Below the pieces are notes generated by a model that saw nothing but the letters and a program-made list of their open reading frames with translations, was not told where the DNA came from and did not search any database. This document shows, in pieces, positions 41,912-52,475 of a DNA stretch of 64,000 nt. A program made the translations under genes and the position numbers. Positions within the stretch are counted from its first letter, which is position 1. The number at the start of each line of letters is the position of its first letter. The DNA is from Metridium senile (taxonomy: Eukaryota; Cnidaria; Anthozoa; Actiniaria; Metridiidae), in NCBI GenBank assembly GCA_949775045.1, contig OX459104.1, positions 2,277,929 to 2,341,928 on the forward strand, in the 5' to 3' direction.

Positions 41912-42807
41912 TGGACAAGCTTCTACAGTCTAGCTTACAACCTTCTTCATTACCTACCTATAGGCGAGCATGGCAGCTTTTTTGTATGTTTTTTCGTAAA
42001 ACTTTTCCTGGTGTCCCTATACAACTCCCCTTTTCTCCTCCTACTATTTCTCTTTTTGTAGCGCATCTATATGATTGTCAATATGCTTCTTCCACTGTTG
42101 CTACTCAATTGTCTTGTTTAGGCTATTTTCATAAATTGCATGGGTTTCCGGATCCTTCAAAGAATTTTATCGTTTCACAAATGATGAAGGGTTATTCTAA
42201 GATTGATTCTCGTTTAGATAGCCGTTTACCAATCACTTTGTTCCTTCTTCATCAAATAGTATCAGCATCTGCGCGATTGTCTGAATCACAATACAATATT
42301 TGCCTTTTTCAAGCTATGTGTTTATTTGCATTTCATACTTTTTCTCGGGTCGGTGAGATAACTCAATCCTCGTCAGGCCATAACATCCAATTGCATCAAC
42401 TATCTAAGCTCACTAATTCTCGGGGCGAGGTCGAAAGCCTTAAGGTACTTTTTTATCATTATAAGCATTCTTATAACCAGACACCATCTTCAATTAGTAT
42501 TTCACGTGCCAACAATTTTTGTCCGGTAAAATTTTTGCTTAATTATCTTAAATTGCGAGGTGACACACCAGGGCCTCTCTTTAGGTTTGTAGATTTTTCT
42601 CCGGTCTCACGTGCTTACTTTTCATCTAAACTTTCTATCGTGCTTAAATCTTGCTCTCTAGACCCATCTCGTTATAAAGGCCATAGTTTTCGTATCGGTG
42701 CTGCTTCGCATGCTGCAAGTAAAGGGATGTCTGATGCGCAAATTAGAATTTTAGGTCGTTGGAAAACTAACGCGTTTCGAAATTATATTCGTGTTCAGTC
42801 TTTGTGA
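41911..42807 (+). CDS. Tyrosine recombinase of the Ngaro-like element
   Basis: 298 aa. An N-terminal SAM-like region (PTYRRAWQLFCMFF, STVATQLSCLGYFHK) is followed by a catalytic domain with all expected residues: R146 (FSRVGE), H258-x-x-R261 (GHSFRIGAA), W284 (LGRWK) and the nucleophile Y292 (NYIR). DIRS-order elements use such an enzyme in place of an integrase to insert a circular DNA intermediate without target duplication. The ATG overlaps the RT stop codon (TAATG), suggesting termination-reinitiation. The frame is complete and appears active. Confidence 0.93.
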   Translation: MDKLLQSSLQPSSLPTYRRAWQLFCMFFRKTFPGVPIQLPFSPPTISLFVAHLYDCQYASSTVATQLSCLGYFHKLHGFPDPSKNFIVSQMMKGYSKIDSRLDSRLPITLFLLHQIVSASARLSESQYNICLFQAMCLFAFHTFSRVGEITQSSSGHNIQLHQLSKLTNSRGEVESLKVLFYHYKHSYNQTPSSISISRANNFCPVKFLLNYLKLRGDTPGPLFRFVDFSPVSRAYFSSKLSIVLKSCSLDPSRYKGHSFRIGAASHAASKGMSDAQIRILGRWKTNAFRNYIRVQSL

Positions 42808-43295
42808 TTGTTTTTGTTTAACTGTTTGCAAGGGCTTCAGTTACCTAATTATTTTGACCTGCCATTTAATGAATAGGTGTTTAAGAGTACTGCAGATTAG
42901 CAAGGGCAGCTGCACTACTCTTATTTCTTAATATCTTGTATTCCTATTTCATTATAAGTAGTTTTTGCTTTTGTAACTGTTTGCAAGGGCTTCGGTTATG
43001 ATAGCAAAGGCTGCTATTTGTTAGATACTTTGTTTTCGGTCAATCGAAAACATAATTTAGTAATTGTAGTTTATAATTCTTATTCTAGCATAATTCAGCA
43101 GTTTTTGCTTAGGTGACTGTTTGCAAGGGCTTCAGTTATTATAGCACGAGCTGTTACTTTGTTTTATCATTTCCCGTTTTATCCTATTATTGGGAATGTC
43201 TTATATCAGTTGATCATAATTTTTGCTAATGAGAACATCCTTCGAATGCTGCTTTTCCTTTGGGTGGGGCTGTCTTCATTTGGCATGAAGCCTTT
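42808..43295 (+). other. 3' untranslated part of the Ngaro-like element, with a degenerate triplicated motif
   Basis: ACTGTTTGCAAGGGCTTC occurs at 42821, 42976 and 43116, giving units of about 140-155 bp. No further gene. Confidence 0.6.
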
Positions 43296-43547
43296 GGCGT
43301 TTTTTGGCCCTCACCTTTACTTGGGGAAAGTGTTTATATTGTACAAAGCTGTTATTTGTACAATGTTCATGTTTATGACATATTTTAATCTTTATAATAA
43401 AAGGCTATGGGTGGATTGCCCATAGCCAATTTACTCCAATTCTGAGTATGGTGATTATTTTGTTATGAATAAGCCCAAGTAAACGAGCTTCCGGTAAAGC
43501 AGCATTCTTTGAGATTTATCAATTCTATATCCATGAGCAAACATAAA
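43296..43547 (+). repeat. Split direct repeat B1
   Basis: 252 bp, apparently identical to B2 517 bp downstream. It contains an AATAAA signal at about 43396 and a hairpin GGCTATGGG/CCCATAGCC at 43403-43427. Confidence 0.92.
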
Positions 43548-43812
43548 CAAAATATTTGAAACAAATAGAATTTTTATGGTTGTCTTGGAGATAGTTTAAG
43601 TAACGCAATTGTAATACGTAACAGCAACATCCGGGGATTTGATGGGGAGTCATACCATTGTGTGGGATTGATACCCCCTATAGGGAGTATATATATCCAG
43701 CCAGGCGTGACAGCGTGGTCAGTCTGCTGCGAAATCCTTCCTACAGTCAACAAGTCACTTTCAATCCCTCCTCCACCCCTATCTCCTCCTCACGTGGTGT
43801 TGCTGTTAGGTA
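43548..43812 (+). promoter_or_regulatory. A2 segment, probable internal promoter copy
   Basis: 265 bp between B1 and B2. It holds GGGAGTATATATATCCAGCC, a TATA-like site followed by an initiator-sized interval. In Ngaro elements the A repeat at the 5' end supplies the promoter, and A2 is its 3' copy. Confidence 0.6.
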
Positions 43813-44064
43813 GGCGTTTTTTGGCCCTCACCTTTACTTGGGGAAAGTGTTTATATTGTACAAAGCTGTTATTTGTACAATGTTCATGTTTATGACATAT
43901 TTTAATCTTTATAATAAAAGGCTATGGGTGGATTGCCCATAGCCAATTTACTCCAATTCTGAGTATGGTGATTATTTTGTTATGAATAAGCCCAAGTAAA
44001 CGAGCTTCCGGTAAAGCAGCATTCTTTGAGATTTATCAATTCTATATCCATGAGCAAACATAAA
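43813..44064 (+). repeat. Split direct repeat B2, right terminus
   Basis: Copy of B1. It ends GAGCAAACATAAA and is followed at once by satellite TGACGATTTTTGATGG. Confidence 0.92.
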
Positions 44065-44616
44065 TGACGATTTTTGATGGACTATAGCCCATGCAAAATG
44101 TTCAAAAAAGACCAAAATTGACGATTTTTGATGGACTATAGCCCATGCAAAATGCTCAAAAATGACCAAAAATGACGATTTTTGATGGACTATAGCCCAT
44201 GCAAAATGTTCAAAAATGACCAAAAATGACGATTTTTGATGGACTATAGCCCATGCAAAATGTTCAAAAATGACCAAAAATGACGATTTTTGATGGACTA
44301 TAGCCCATGCAAAATGTTCAAAAATGAGGATTTTCGATGGACTATAGCCCATGCAAAATGTTCAAAAAAGACCCAAAATGACGATTTTCGATGGACTATA
44401 GCCCATGCAAAATGTTCAAAAAAGACCAAACATGACATTTTTTGATGGACTATAGCCCATGCAAAAGGCTCAAGATGGATTATAGCCATGCAAAGTGTTC
44501 AAAAAAGACCAAAAATGACGATTTTTGATGGACTATAGCCCATGCAAAATGTTCAAAAAATGACCAAAAATTACGATTTATGATGGACTATAGCCCATGC
44601 AAAAGGCTCAAAAATT
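44065..44616. repeat. 54-bp satellite, block 2 (~10 copies)
   Basis: Continuation of the satellite on the right of the retrotransposon. Same unit as block 1, with some shortened units near 44470. Confidence 0.88.
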
Positions 44617-45805
44617 TTATACCGTTTATAAAGTATCCTGTGGTGAGGGGGAAAGATCTCGGTATAAGGGAGGGGTACCTCGGTAGGAATACACTTTAAG
44701 AATGTTTATCCGTGGGGGAGGGGGAATGTTTAATTGTGATCTAGTTCGGTAAGGTATGTTGTGCTGTGGAGATGGGGGAAAAGTTAGTATGTAATATATA
44801 TATAATAACTTTTTTAACGTCTCAATCTTCTAGCTGCCCTACTAATCGGGGAGACTCACTCACACTCACTACCTCTACGTTTAATATTTTTGCACACAAC
44901 TCGGCTCATATCTTCTACAGTAAAATGTTGTTTCTTGCTCGTTCAATCGAACGAAAATCGATTAATTCGCGCGAGTAAATCCCTGTTTTTGCAACTAAAA
45001 ACTAATATTTTCTCCTCCGTTGACCTCGACCTTGTATTTAAACTATCTTCGCCCACCCTCCCTTAGAAATATTTACGGTAGAGCCACCCCCTCCCCTCCT
45101 TCTGTTTTCTCGTACGATCACAAAAACTGCACAGTCATTGCTGGACTTCGAACTTAGATATTAACATCCAGTTATTACTAGAATTGTTTTTTATTTTTTA
45201 TTTTTAGGTCAAATGTCAAAACCATACGCTCATGCAATCATCCAAGGCCAAAGTCCAGCAAAAATGGATCATGGGTGGGGAGGCTAGGGTAGAATAGCTA
45301 TTATAGTTTGGGTGGGGAGGGGAGGGGTAAGTATTAAACAAGAGAGATTGAATATATTTCAACATGATAACAGAGGGTCTTACTCTAGATCTGAATGGGG
45401 TTAACTGACAAACGGCCTAAAAAAAGAACTGCGTGTTAGCTGACAATTGCAAAGATCGACGAAACATTTAACTGTTTACTGATAAGTAAAACGTAACTGT
45501 CAACTGACATTTGAGGTAGTGGTGCTTTTTTGTCTACATTTTGACTTCCCATTCCCTTTCTGCCCGATATTTTGTTTACTGTCAACTTTATTGAAATACG
45601 TATAATATTTTACTATTATTATTAAACAACATAATAATGTTATAAAAACCAAACTAAAAGAAGTGTTTTTTGTTTTCTATTATAACTATTATTTGTATCT
45701 TATGTCCTATAGTTCATGGATAACAACATAATACTGCATTTTCATAGTCCAACAAAAAAAGGGTCATTTTTGAACATTTTCCATACAAAATACATAATGC
45801 TAAAA
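44617..45805. repeat. 1.2-kb segmental duplication, copy 2
   Basis: Second copy of 37191-38397, without exon 1 of the secreted-protein gene. It contains the TATA box of paralogue B but no coding exon follows. Confidence 0.9.
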
Positions 45806-48303
45806 ACAATGGTGAAAAATGACCAGAAATGACGATTTTTGATGGACTATAACCCATGTTAAATGCTCAAAAAGGACCAAAAATAAGGATTTTTGATGGA
45901 CTATAGCCCATGCAAAATGCTCAAAAAGGACCAAAAATGACGATTTTTGATGGACTATAACACATGCAAAATGCTCAAAAAGGACCAAAAATGAGGATTT
46001 TTGATGGACTATAGCCCATGCAAAATGCTCAAAAAGGACCAATTGCAAAAATGAGGATTTTTGATGGACTATAGCCCATGTAAAATGCTTAAAAAGGAAG
46101 ATTTTTGATGCACTATAGCCCATGCAAAATGACCAAAAATGACGATTTTGATGGACTATAGCCCATGTAAAATGCTTAAAAAGGAAGATTTTTGATGCAC
46201 TATAGCCCATGCAAAATGACCAAAAATGACGATTTTTGATGGACTATAGCCAATGCAAAATGTTCAAAAAAGACCAAAAATGAGGATTTTTGATGGACTA
46301 TAGCCCATGTAAAATGCTTAAAAAGGAAGATTTTTGATGCACTATAGCCCATGCAAAATGACCAAAAATGACGATTTTTGATGGACTATAGCCAATGCAA
46401 AATGCTCAAAAATGACCCAAAATGAGGATTTTTGATGGACTATAGCCCATGCAAAATGTTCAAAAATGACCAAAAATGAGGATTTTTGATGGTCTATATA
46501 GCCCATGCAAAATGTTCAAAACAGACCAAAAATGAGGATTTTTGATGGTCGATAGCCCATGCAAAATGACCAAAAATGAGGATTTTTGATGGACTATAGC
46601 CCATGCAAAATGTTCAAAAAAGACCAAAAATGACGATCTTTGATGGACTATAGCCCATGCAAAATGACCAAAAATGACGACCTTTGATGGACTATAGCCC
46701 ATGCAAAATGTTCAAAAAAGACCAAAAATGACGATCTTTGATGGACTATAGCCCATGCAAAATGTTCAAAAATGACCAAAAATGACGATCTTTGATGGAC
46801 TATAGCCCATGCAAAATGTTCAAAAATGACCAAAAATGACGATCTTTGATGGACTATAGCCCATGCAAAATGTTCAAAAAAGACCAAAAATGAGGATTTT
46901 TGATGGACTATAGCCCATGCAAAATGTTCAAAAAAGACCAAAAATGATGATCTTTGATGGTCTATAGCCCATGCAAAATGTTCACTGAAAAGACCAAGAA
47001 TGACGATTTTTGATTGTCTATAGCCCATGCAAAATGCTCAAAAATGACCAAAAATGAGGATTTTTGATGGACTATAGCCCATGGAAAATGTCCAAAATTG
47101 ACCAAGAATGACGATTTTTGATTGTCTATAGCTGCAAAATGTTCAAAAATGACCAAAAATGACGACCTTTGATGGACTATAGCCCATGCAAAATGTTCAA
47201 CAAAGACCAAAAATGAGGATTTTTGATGGTCTATAGCCCATGCAAAATGTTCAACAAAGAACAAAAATGAGGATTTTTGATGGACTATAGCCCATGCAAA
47301 ATGTTCAAAAATGATGGACTATAGCCCATGCAAAATGCTCAAAAATGACCAAAAATGAGGATTTATGATGGACTATAGCCCATGGAAAATGTCCAAAATT
47401 GACCAAGAATGACGACCTTTGATGGACTATAGCCCATGCAAAATGTTCAAAAAAGACCAAAAATGACGATCTTTGATGGACTATAGCCCATGCAAAATGT
47501 TCAAAAAAGACCAAAAATGACGATCTTTGATGGACTATAGCCCATGCAAAATGTTCAAAAATGACCAAAAATGACGATCTTTGATGGACTATAGCCCATG
47601 CAAAATGTTCAAAAAAGACTAAAAATGAGGATTTTTGATGGACTATAGCCCATGCAAAATGTTCAAAAAAGACCAAAAATGACGATCTTTGATGGACTAT
47701 AGCCCATGCAAAATGTTCAAAAAAGACCAAAAATGACGATCTTTGATGGACTATAGCCCATGCAAAATGTTCAAAAATGACCAAAAATGACGATCTTTGA
47801 TGGACTATAGCCCATGCAAAATGTTCAAAAAAGACTAAAAATGAGGATTTTTGATGGACTATAGCCCATGCAAAATGTTCAAAAAAGACCAAAAATGATG
47901 ATCTTTGATGGTCTATAGCCCATGCAAAATGTTCACTGAAAAGACCAAAAATGACGATTTTTGATTGTCTATAGCCCATGCAAAATGCTCAAAAATGACC
48001 AAAAATGACGATTTATGATGGACTATAGCCCATGCAAAATGTTCAAAAAAGATCAAAAATGATGATCTTTGATGGTCTATAGCCCATGCAAAATGTTCAC
48101 TGAAAGGACCCAAAATGACGATCTTTGATGGACTATAGCCCATGCAAAATGTTCAAAAATGACCAAAAATGACGATCTTTGATGGACTATAGCCCATGCA
48201 AAATGTTCAAAAAAGACCAAAAATGATGATTTTTGATGGACTATAGCCCATGCAAAATGCTCAAAATTGACCAAATTAAATGACGATTTTTAATGGACTA
48301 TCA
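45806..48303. repeat. 54-bp satellite, block 3 (~46 copies)
   Basis: Same unit as blocks 1 and 2 with several subtypes (GATTTTTGATGGACT, GATCTTTGATGGACT, CACTGAAAAGACC). A higher-order duplication of about 950 bp is visible: the series ending GTTCACTGAAAAGACCAA near 46980 recurs near 47935. The minus-strand 18-residue frames are repeat artefacts. Confidence 0.9.
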
Positions 48304-48789
48304 TAATTTGTTTTTTTAATGTTTTGCTATATGGTGGGTGGCATGGTTGGCGTTTACTGCGTTCCTCTAACCGCAGTGGTCCAGGTATAGCCGCGTATTC
48401 GGCATGACGGTTATACAGTACTATTGACAAAACAATCATGTTTATATATATTTAATTAGTTTGCCTGTGAAGCATTGTTTACATAATAGAAGTAAACCCT
48501 TAATACATACATACATGATTTTCCTTCTTTAGCGATATATAAATGTAGTACAAACTTAATTATTCTATGTGACATTTCCTTGAGAATATCTTTTATGTTA
48601 ATCACGTTAAGGGTGATGGAAAATCACTCTTATGACTAAAAACTAATATGTTGTAACAATTTTTATTTTACTATTATATTGATAGTCGAAGTTCATATAT
48701 TTTTAATTTGCAACCATTCCCATAAGAGATAATTGAACAAAAGTACCACCAGTCACGGTGATGGGTTTCTTTTGTCAAGACCACTAATA
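48304..48789. other. Intergenic, nothing recognised
   Basis: Unique-looking sequence at the right edge of the satellite, with no coding frame. ATACATACATAC at about 48506 is a short microsatellite. Confidence 0.4.
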
Positions 48790-49070
48790 CACCCTTTCCG
48801 AGAAAGTTTGTCACCCGTGAAAAACAAACAAGCTAGTGGCGCAAAGGATCATGGATCAGTTTAGAAACTAAATGTGCATTCGACACGCTTTTCTCGTTGT
48901 TTGATAAGTCAAAATGGACATTTCTCAATAATATATTGACAAGCTAGTGTAGCAATGTGGCCATTAAATCCCTGTGTCCTAATAAAGTATACATAGGTAA
49001 CCCATAGTCCCCTGTGCTACTAGCTTGTAGACTTTTCACTTCACGGGTGACAAAGTTTCTCGGAAAAGGT
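48790..49070. mobile_element. MITE with ~45-bp TIRs (ACCCTTTCCGAGAAAGTTTG)
   Basis: ACCCTTTCCGAGAAAGTTTG and TCACCCGTGAA at the left, followed by AAGCTAGTGG, are mirrored by CTACTAGCTTG and TTCACGGGTGACAAAGTTTC with TCGGAAAAGGT at the right. Confidence 0.8.
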
Positions 49071-49116
49071 ATATATGGCTGCCGTTTCTTTTATTCAAAA
49101 GTCCTTTTCACAATTC

Positions 49117-49228
49117 CGTTCAGTGACCACGTCAAGGTTCTGGCGTTGCTGCGCATAGCAAAACTATAATTTATCATGCGCAATAACGCGAGCCTCGACG
49201 TGGAACTATCATGTGTGGTCACTGAACG
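49117..49228. mobile_element. 112-bp hairpin MITE (CGTTCAGTGACCAC)
   Basis: CGTTCAGTGACCAC and GTTGCTGCGCATA at the left pair with TATCATGCGCAATAACGC and GTGGTCACTGAACG at the right. The right arm has a ~13-bp insertion. Confidence 0.75.
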
Positions 49229-49376
49229 AAATGGTTGCAATTCGCCTATAGTCAGTTATGGTGGCCGTGAAGGGATTACGATTGTGTCCTCACCATCAAC
49301 AAACTCAAAGAGTCTGCAACCCTTCAGCAGTGTTGTCAGCGGTGGGTGCAATAATAGTCCCTAGCTTCACAGTTCT

Positions 49377-49561
49377 CTGCGCCATCTTGAAAGGTAGCCG
49401 GGCCTTTGCATCGAAGCAAGACGAACGTTGAGCTTGCAATGATAGAGACACGTGAATAATTGTCTCACAAGGTGTTAAACGGTCTCTATCATTGTAAACT
49501 CAACGTTGGTCTCGCTTCGATGCAAAGGCCCGGCTACCTTTCAAGATGGCGCAGGGAGCTA
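49377..49561. mobile_element. 185-bp hairpin MITE (CTGCGCCATCTTGAAAGG)
   Basis: CTGCGCCATCTTGAAAGGTA, GCCGGGCCTTTGCATCGAAG and CAATGATAGAGAC pair with GTCTCTATCATTG, CTTCGATGCAAAGGCCCGGC and TACCTTTCAAGATGGCGCAG. The arms are about 75 bp and nearly perfect. It lies 50 bp beyond the stop codon of the GPCR. Confidence 0.85.
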
Positions 49562-49607
49562 TGAATGTTACTATTCCCAATTATTATCTCTCGCCTCGTT
49601 GATCAAA

Positions 49608-50612
49608 TCATCCCACAACTGAATCGACATTCCCCACAGTTCTCAAATTACTCGTTCGTACTTCCATACGTACGCCACTCTGAAAGAGACTGGTATCGGA
49701 TGAAATACACTTCCTGCACACCAGTCTCTTCACGGCCACTCTAAAGTCAGCGTTCAAACAGGTATAAATATAAGGATTTAGAGCGCTGCTTGAATACTGT
49801 AAAAGCTTCAAAACATAAACGGCGTACAGTGGGATATTTCTACACTTCACGCAGAAGCTAATCGCGAGATTGGTCAGCAAAAACGGCGCCCAGCAGATTA
49901 AAAACGCACCAACGACCACACCAATCACCTTGGCTGCCTTCATCTCTGTGACGTAACTGAATTTCCTCTCATGGCGATTACCGCTGATTACGTTGATCAC
50001 TCGAGCATGTCGTCGCGCGACGGAAAAGATACACGAGTATGTGAATATAATCATTGTGGTTGGAATAAAAAACGACACCAGCGAAACGAATAAAGCGTAA
50101 TTTCTACTGTCGATCCAAAATTTCAGAAGTGCGACAGTTAACGCGTACGTCCACGAAAACAGTATCGTACCCAGGACCCTGATAGGGGTGAGTAGAGTCT
50201 GGTAAGTAAAAGGTTTTGTAATAGCGAGGCAGCGATCGATCGACACGAAAGTGAGGCTCATGATCGAAGCGGTCCCACATGCGATGTCTGTCATTGTATA
50301 TATAAACAGGGCAGCTGTACCTTGGATCAGAATTGTCCCGTCAAAAGAGATATTGAGCAGCCACGTGGTCATCGCAAATGACGCAACTAGGAAATCAGCC
50401 GTTGACAAGGAAACGATGTAGAAGTTAGTCACGCGTTGCAAACGTTTCACGGTGATGAAAGCTACCCAGACTAGAGTATTACCAAATAAGGCAAATACGA
50501 TGAGAACAACCAGAACAACACATATAGATATCTTTTCTGCTGTTACCAATTGGGGAGGTTTGGTAGTCTTGTTTGAAAGATCCTGGGCTTCGGACAAGTT
50601 ATGCGATGACAT
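49608..50612 (-). CDS. Class A (rhodopsin-family) GPCR, aminergic-like orphan
   Basis: Single-exon, 334 aa, seven hydrophobic segments. Signature residues: N1.50 (GN45TLV), D2.50 (TAD73F), D3.32 (D109, the amine-binding aspartate position), DRC 126-128 in place of DRY, W4.50 (154), P5.50 (184), Y5.58 (192), E6.30 (223), CWAP 240-243, and NPYIY 279-283. The ACGTASIM block after D109 resembles serotonin and adrenergic receptors, so an amine ligand is plausible but unproven. The cysteine usual at 3.25 is Leu102 and there is none in extracellular loop 2, so the standard class A disulfide is missing. A CVKC pair in loop 3 may substitute. N5 and N14 are glycosylation sequons; C298/C302 may be palmitoylated. 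Intronless, as many cnidarian amine-receptor-like genes are. Start is the first ATG, giving a normal short N-terminus. Confidence 0.92.
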   Translation of the reverse strand: MSSHNLSEAQDLSNKTTKPPQLVTAEKISICVVLVVLIVFALFGNTLVWVAFITVKRLQRVTNFYIVSLSTADFLVASFAMTTWLLNISFDGTILIQGTAALFIYTMTDIACGTASIMSLTFVSIDRCLAITKPFTYQTLLTPIRVLGTILFSWTYALTVALLKFWIDSRNYALFVSLVSFFIPTTMIIFTYSCIFSVARRHARVINVISGNRHERKFSYVTEMKAAKVIGVVVGAFLICWAPFLLTNLAISFCVKCRNIPLYAVYVLKLLQYSSSALNPYIYTCLNADFRVAVKRLVCRKCISSDTSLFQSGVRMEVRTSNLRTVGNVDSVVG

Positions 50613-50655
50613 GTTGGTTTATTTTTAAGGTGGCTCTTCACTCTTCAGTAATGTG

Positions 50656-50668
50656 GTTGCTTAGCAAC
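50656..50668. promoter_or_regulatory. X-box (RFX site) near the GPCR start
   Basis: GTTGCTTAGCAAC is a perfect palindromic fit to the RFX consensus RYYVYY-N-RRNRAC, 44 bp upstream of the ATG. Confidence 0.6.
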
Positions 50669-50752
50669 AACACCAATTTTCTTGTGTATGACAAAACAAG
50701 TTGCTTGGGTCAAATCAAGACAATCATTAATGTGGTAGCTTACTCCACTTGA

Positions 50753-50765
50753 GTTGCTAAGCAAC
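50753..50765. promoter_or_regulatory. Second X-box upstream of the GPCR
   Basis: GTTGCTAAGCAAC, again a perfect palindrome, 97 bp from the first. A half-site AGTTGCTTGGG lies between them at about 50698. Confidence 0.6.
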
Positions 50766-51004
50766 GATGTTCCGATAATGTTATCGTTAAAAAGCTGTTT
50801 GGAGCCGAGTTCAAGGTGTTCAAGGTGATAATGATCTAATGGCTAATTGGTGCCCGTGGTCGTCACCGTCTTGGCTCTTAGATCTTGCTGGTTGTCTCCG
50901 TATGTCACTGATCCAATCTGTAGATAGTCGACTGTACTTTAAGGAGTGAATTGCCAAGTATCAGTGTACTAGCTGGGCTTAACTAAAATACAATAAAACT
51001 ATAA

Positions 51005-51780
51005 TTATCCATTCATTCATTCATTCAAACATCCATCTATCCATGTATTAATTAATGTATCCATCCATCCATCCATCCATCCATCCATCCATCCATCCAT
51101 CCATCCATCCATCCATCCATCCATCCATCCATCCATCCATCCATCAATTCATCAATTCATCCATCCATCCATCCATCCATCCATCCATCCATCCATTCAT
51201 TCATTCATCCATTTTCATAATTCAATGATTTATCCATTCATTCATTCATTCAAACATCCATCTATCCATCTATTAATTAATGTATCCATCCATCCATCCA
51301 TCAATTCATTCATTCATCCATTTTTATAATTCAATGATTTATCCATTCATTCATTCATTTATTCAACCAACCACTGATCAATCATTTGTCCATCCATCTA
51401 TCCATCTATTAATTAATTCATCCATCCATTCATTCATCCAACCATTCATCCATTCAATCATTCATTCAATCATTCATTCATCCATTCAATCATCCAACCA
51501 TCCATCTATCCATCTATTAATTAATTCATCCATCCATTCATTCATCCAACCATTCATCCATTCAATCATTCAACCATCCATCTGTCCATCTATTAATTAA
51601 TTTATCCATTCATCCATCCATCCATCCATCCATCCATCCATCCATTCATCCAACAATCAATTCATTCATCCATCCATTCATCCATTCAATCATTCAACCA
51701 TCCATCTATGCATCTATTATTTAATTTATCCATCCATCCATCCATCCATCCATCCATCCATCCATTCATTAATTCTTTCA
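51005..51780. repeat. (ATCC)n/(ATTC)n microsatellite with higher-order unit
   Basis: Pure ATCC near 51056-51145. To the right, a ~120-bp higher-order unit containing ATCCATCTATTAATTAATTC repeats. Confidence 0.88.
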
Positions 51781-52089
51781 ATAATCATTATTTTTGTAAT
51801 ATAGTTAATTGTATTTGTCTGTTTCGATCAGCCCGGAATTACATCGGATATTGTAAATGTGCCGCCCTTCGAATATACACTTTCAACTCAAATAAAATGT
51901 CATTTGATTGAATGTGTTGCCGCGGAAATACTAAATCTAATAGTAAACGTCTGTTTGTGAGTTCGAACAAAGTTCCGACATCAAAATCTTGATTTTGTTG
52001 AACTATTAAAGTCACTTTCTCAGACGAGATGGGATTTAATTAAATGCGACTATTAATAAAGAGGGAATATGGGATAAAATGGTTGAATT

Positions 52090-52475
52090 TATAATTAAAT
52101 AAATGATTGAATGAACGGATTGATAGATGAATAAATGAATGAATGAATGAATGACGGGTGGATGGATGAAAATATACGTAAAGGAAAAAATGGATGAACT
52201 ACATAATTCAATGAATGGATAGAGGGATGGACAAATGAATCAATGAATGAAACAAAAAATGAGCGAATAAACAAATGAATGCTGAAATGAACGGATGCAT
52301 GGATAAATATATAAGTAAATGAAAACATGGATAGGAAACGGCTGAGTCAATCTTATTAAAGAATCGTTACGCAGAAAATAGATAATCAATAAGTGAACTA
52401 AAAAAATGAGCGAATAAACGAACGAATGCATAAATCCACAGATGGATTGATGAATAAATGAAAAAATGGATGAGA
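52090..52475. repeat. Degenerate GAAT/GGAT tetranucleotide tract
   Basis: AATGAATGAATG and GGATGGATG runs with a ~170-bp imperfect duplication (GGCTGAGTCAATCTTATTAA near 52340, GGCTGAGGGAATCTTTTCAA near 52492). Confidence 0.7.

Larger units (their letters stand above)
39380..44064 (+). mobile_element. Ngaro-like tyrosine-recombinase retrotransposon, 5' end missing
   Basis: Three genes in order (gag-like, RT-RNase H, tyrosine recombinase) are followed by B1 (43296-43547), A2 (43548-43812) and B2 (43813-44064). That is the split-direct-repeat layout of Ngaro elements within the DIRS order. No methyltransferase domain is seen, which favours Ngaro over DIRS or PAT. The expected A1 repeat upstream of gag is absent: 54-bp satellite runs directly into gag. 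The right end also abuts satellite. All three reading frames are open, so the insertion is young, but without A1 it is probably not autonomous. Confidence 0.88.

Noticed and set aside
38398..48274. Minus-strand tandem-repeat proteins with an 18-residue period
   Set aside because: The 54-bp satellite is divisible by three; no signal peptide, conserved start or non-repeat domain.
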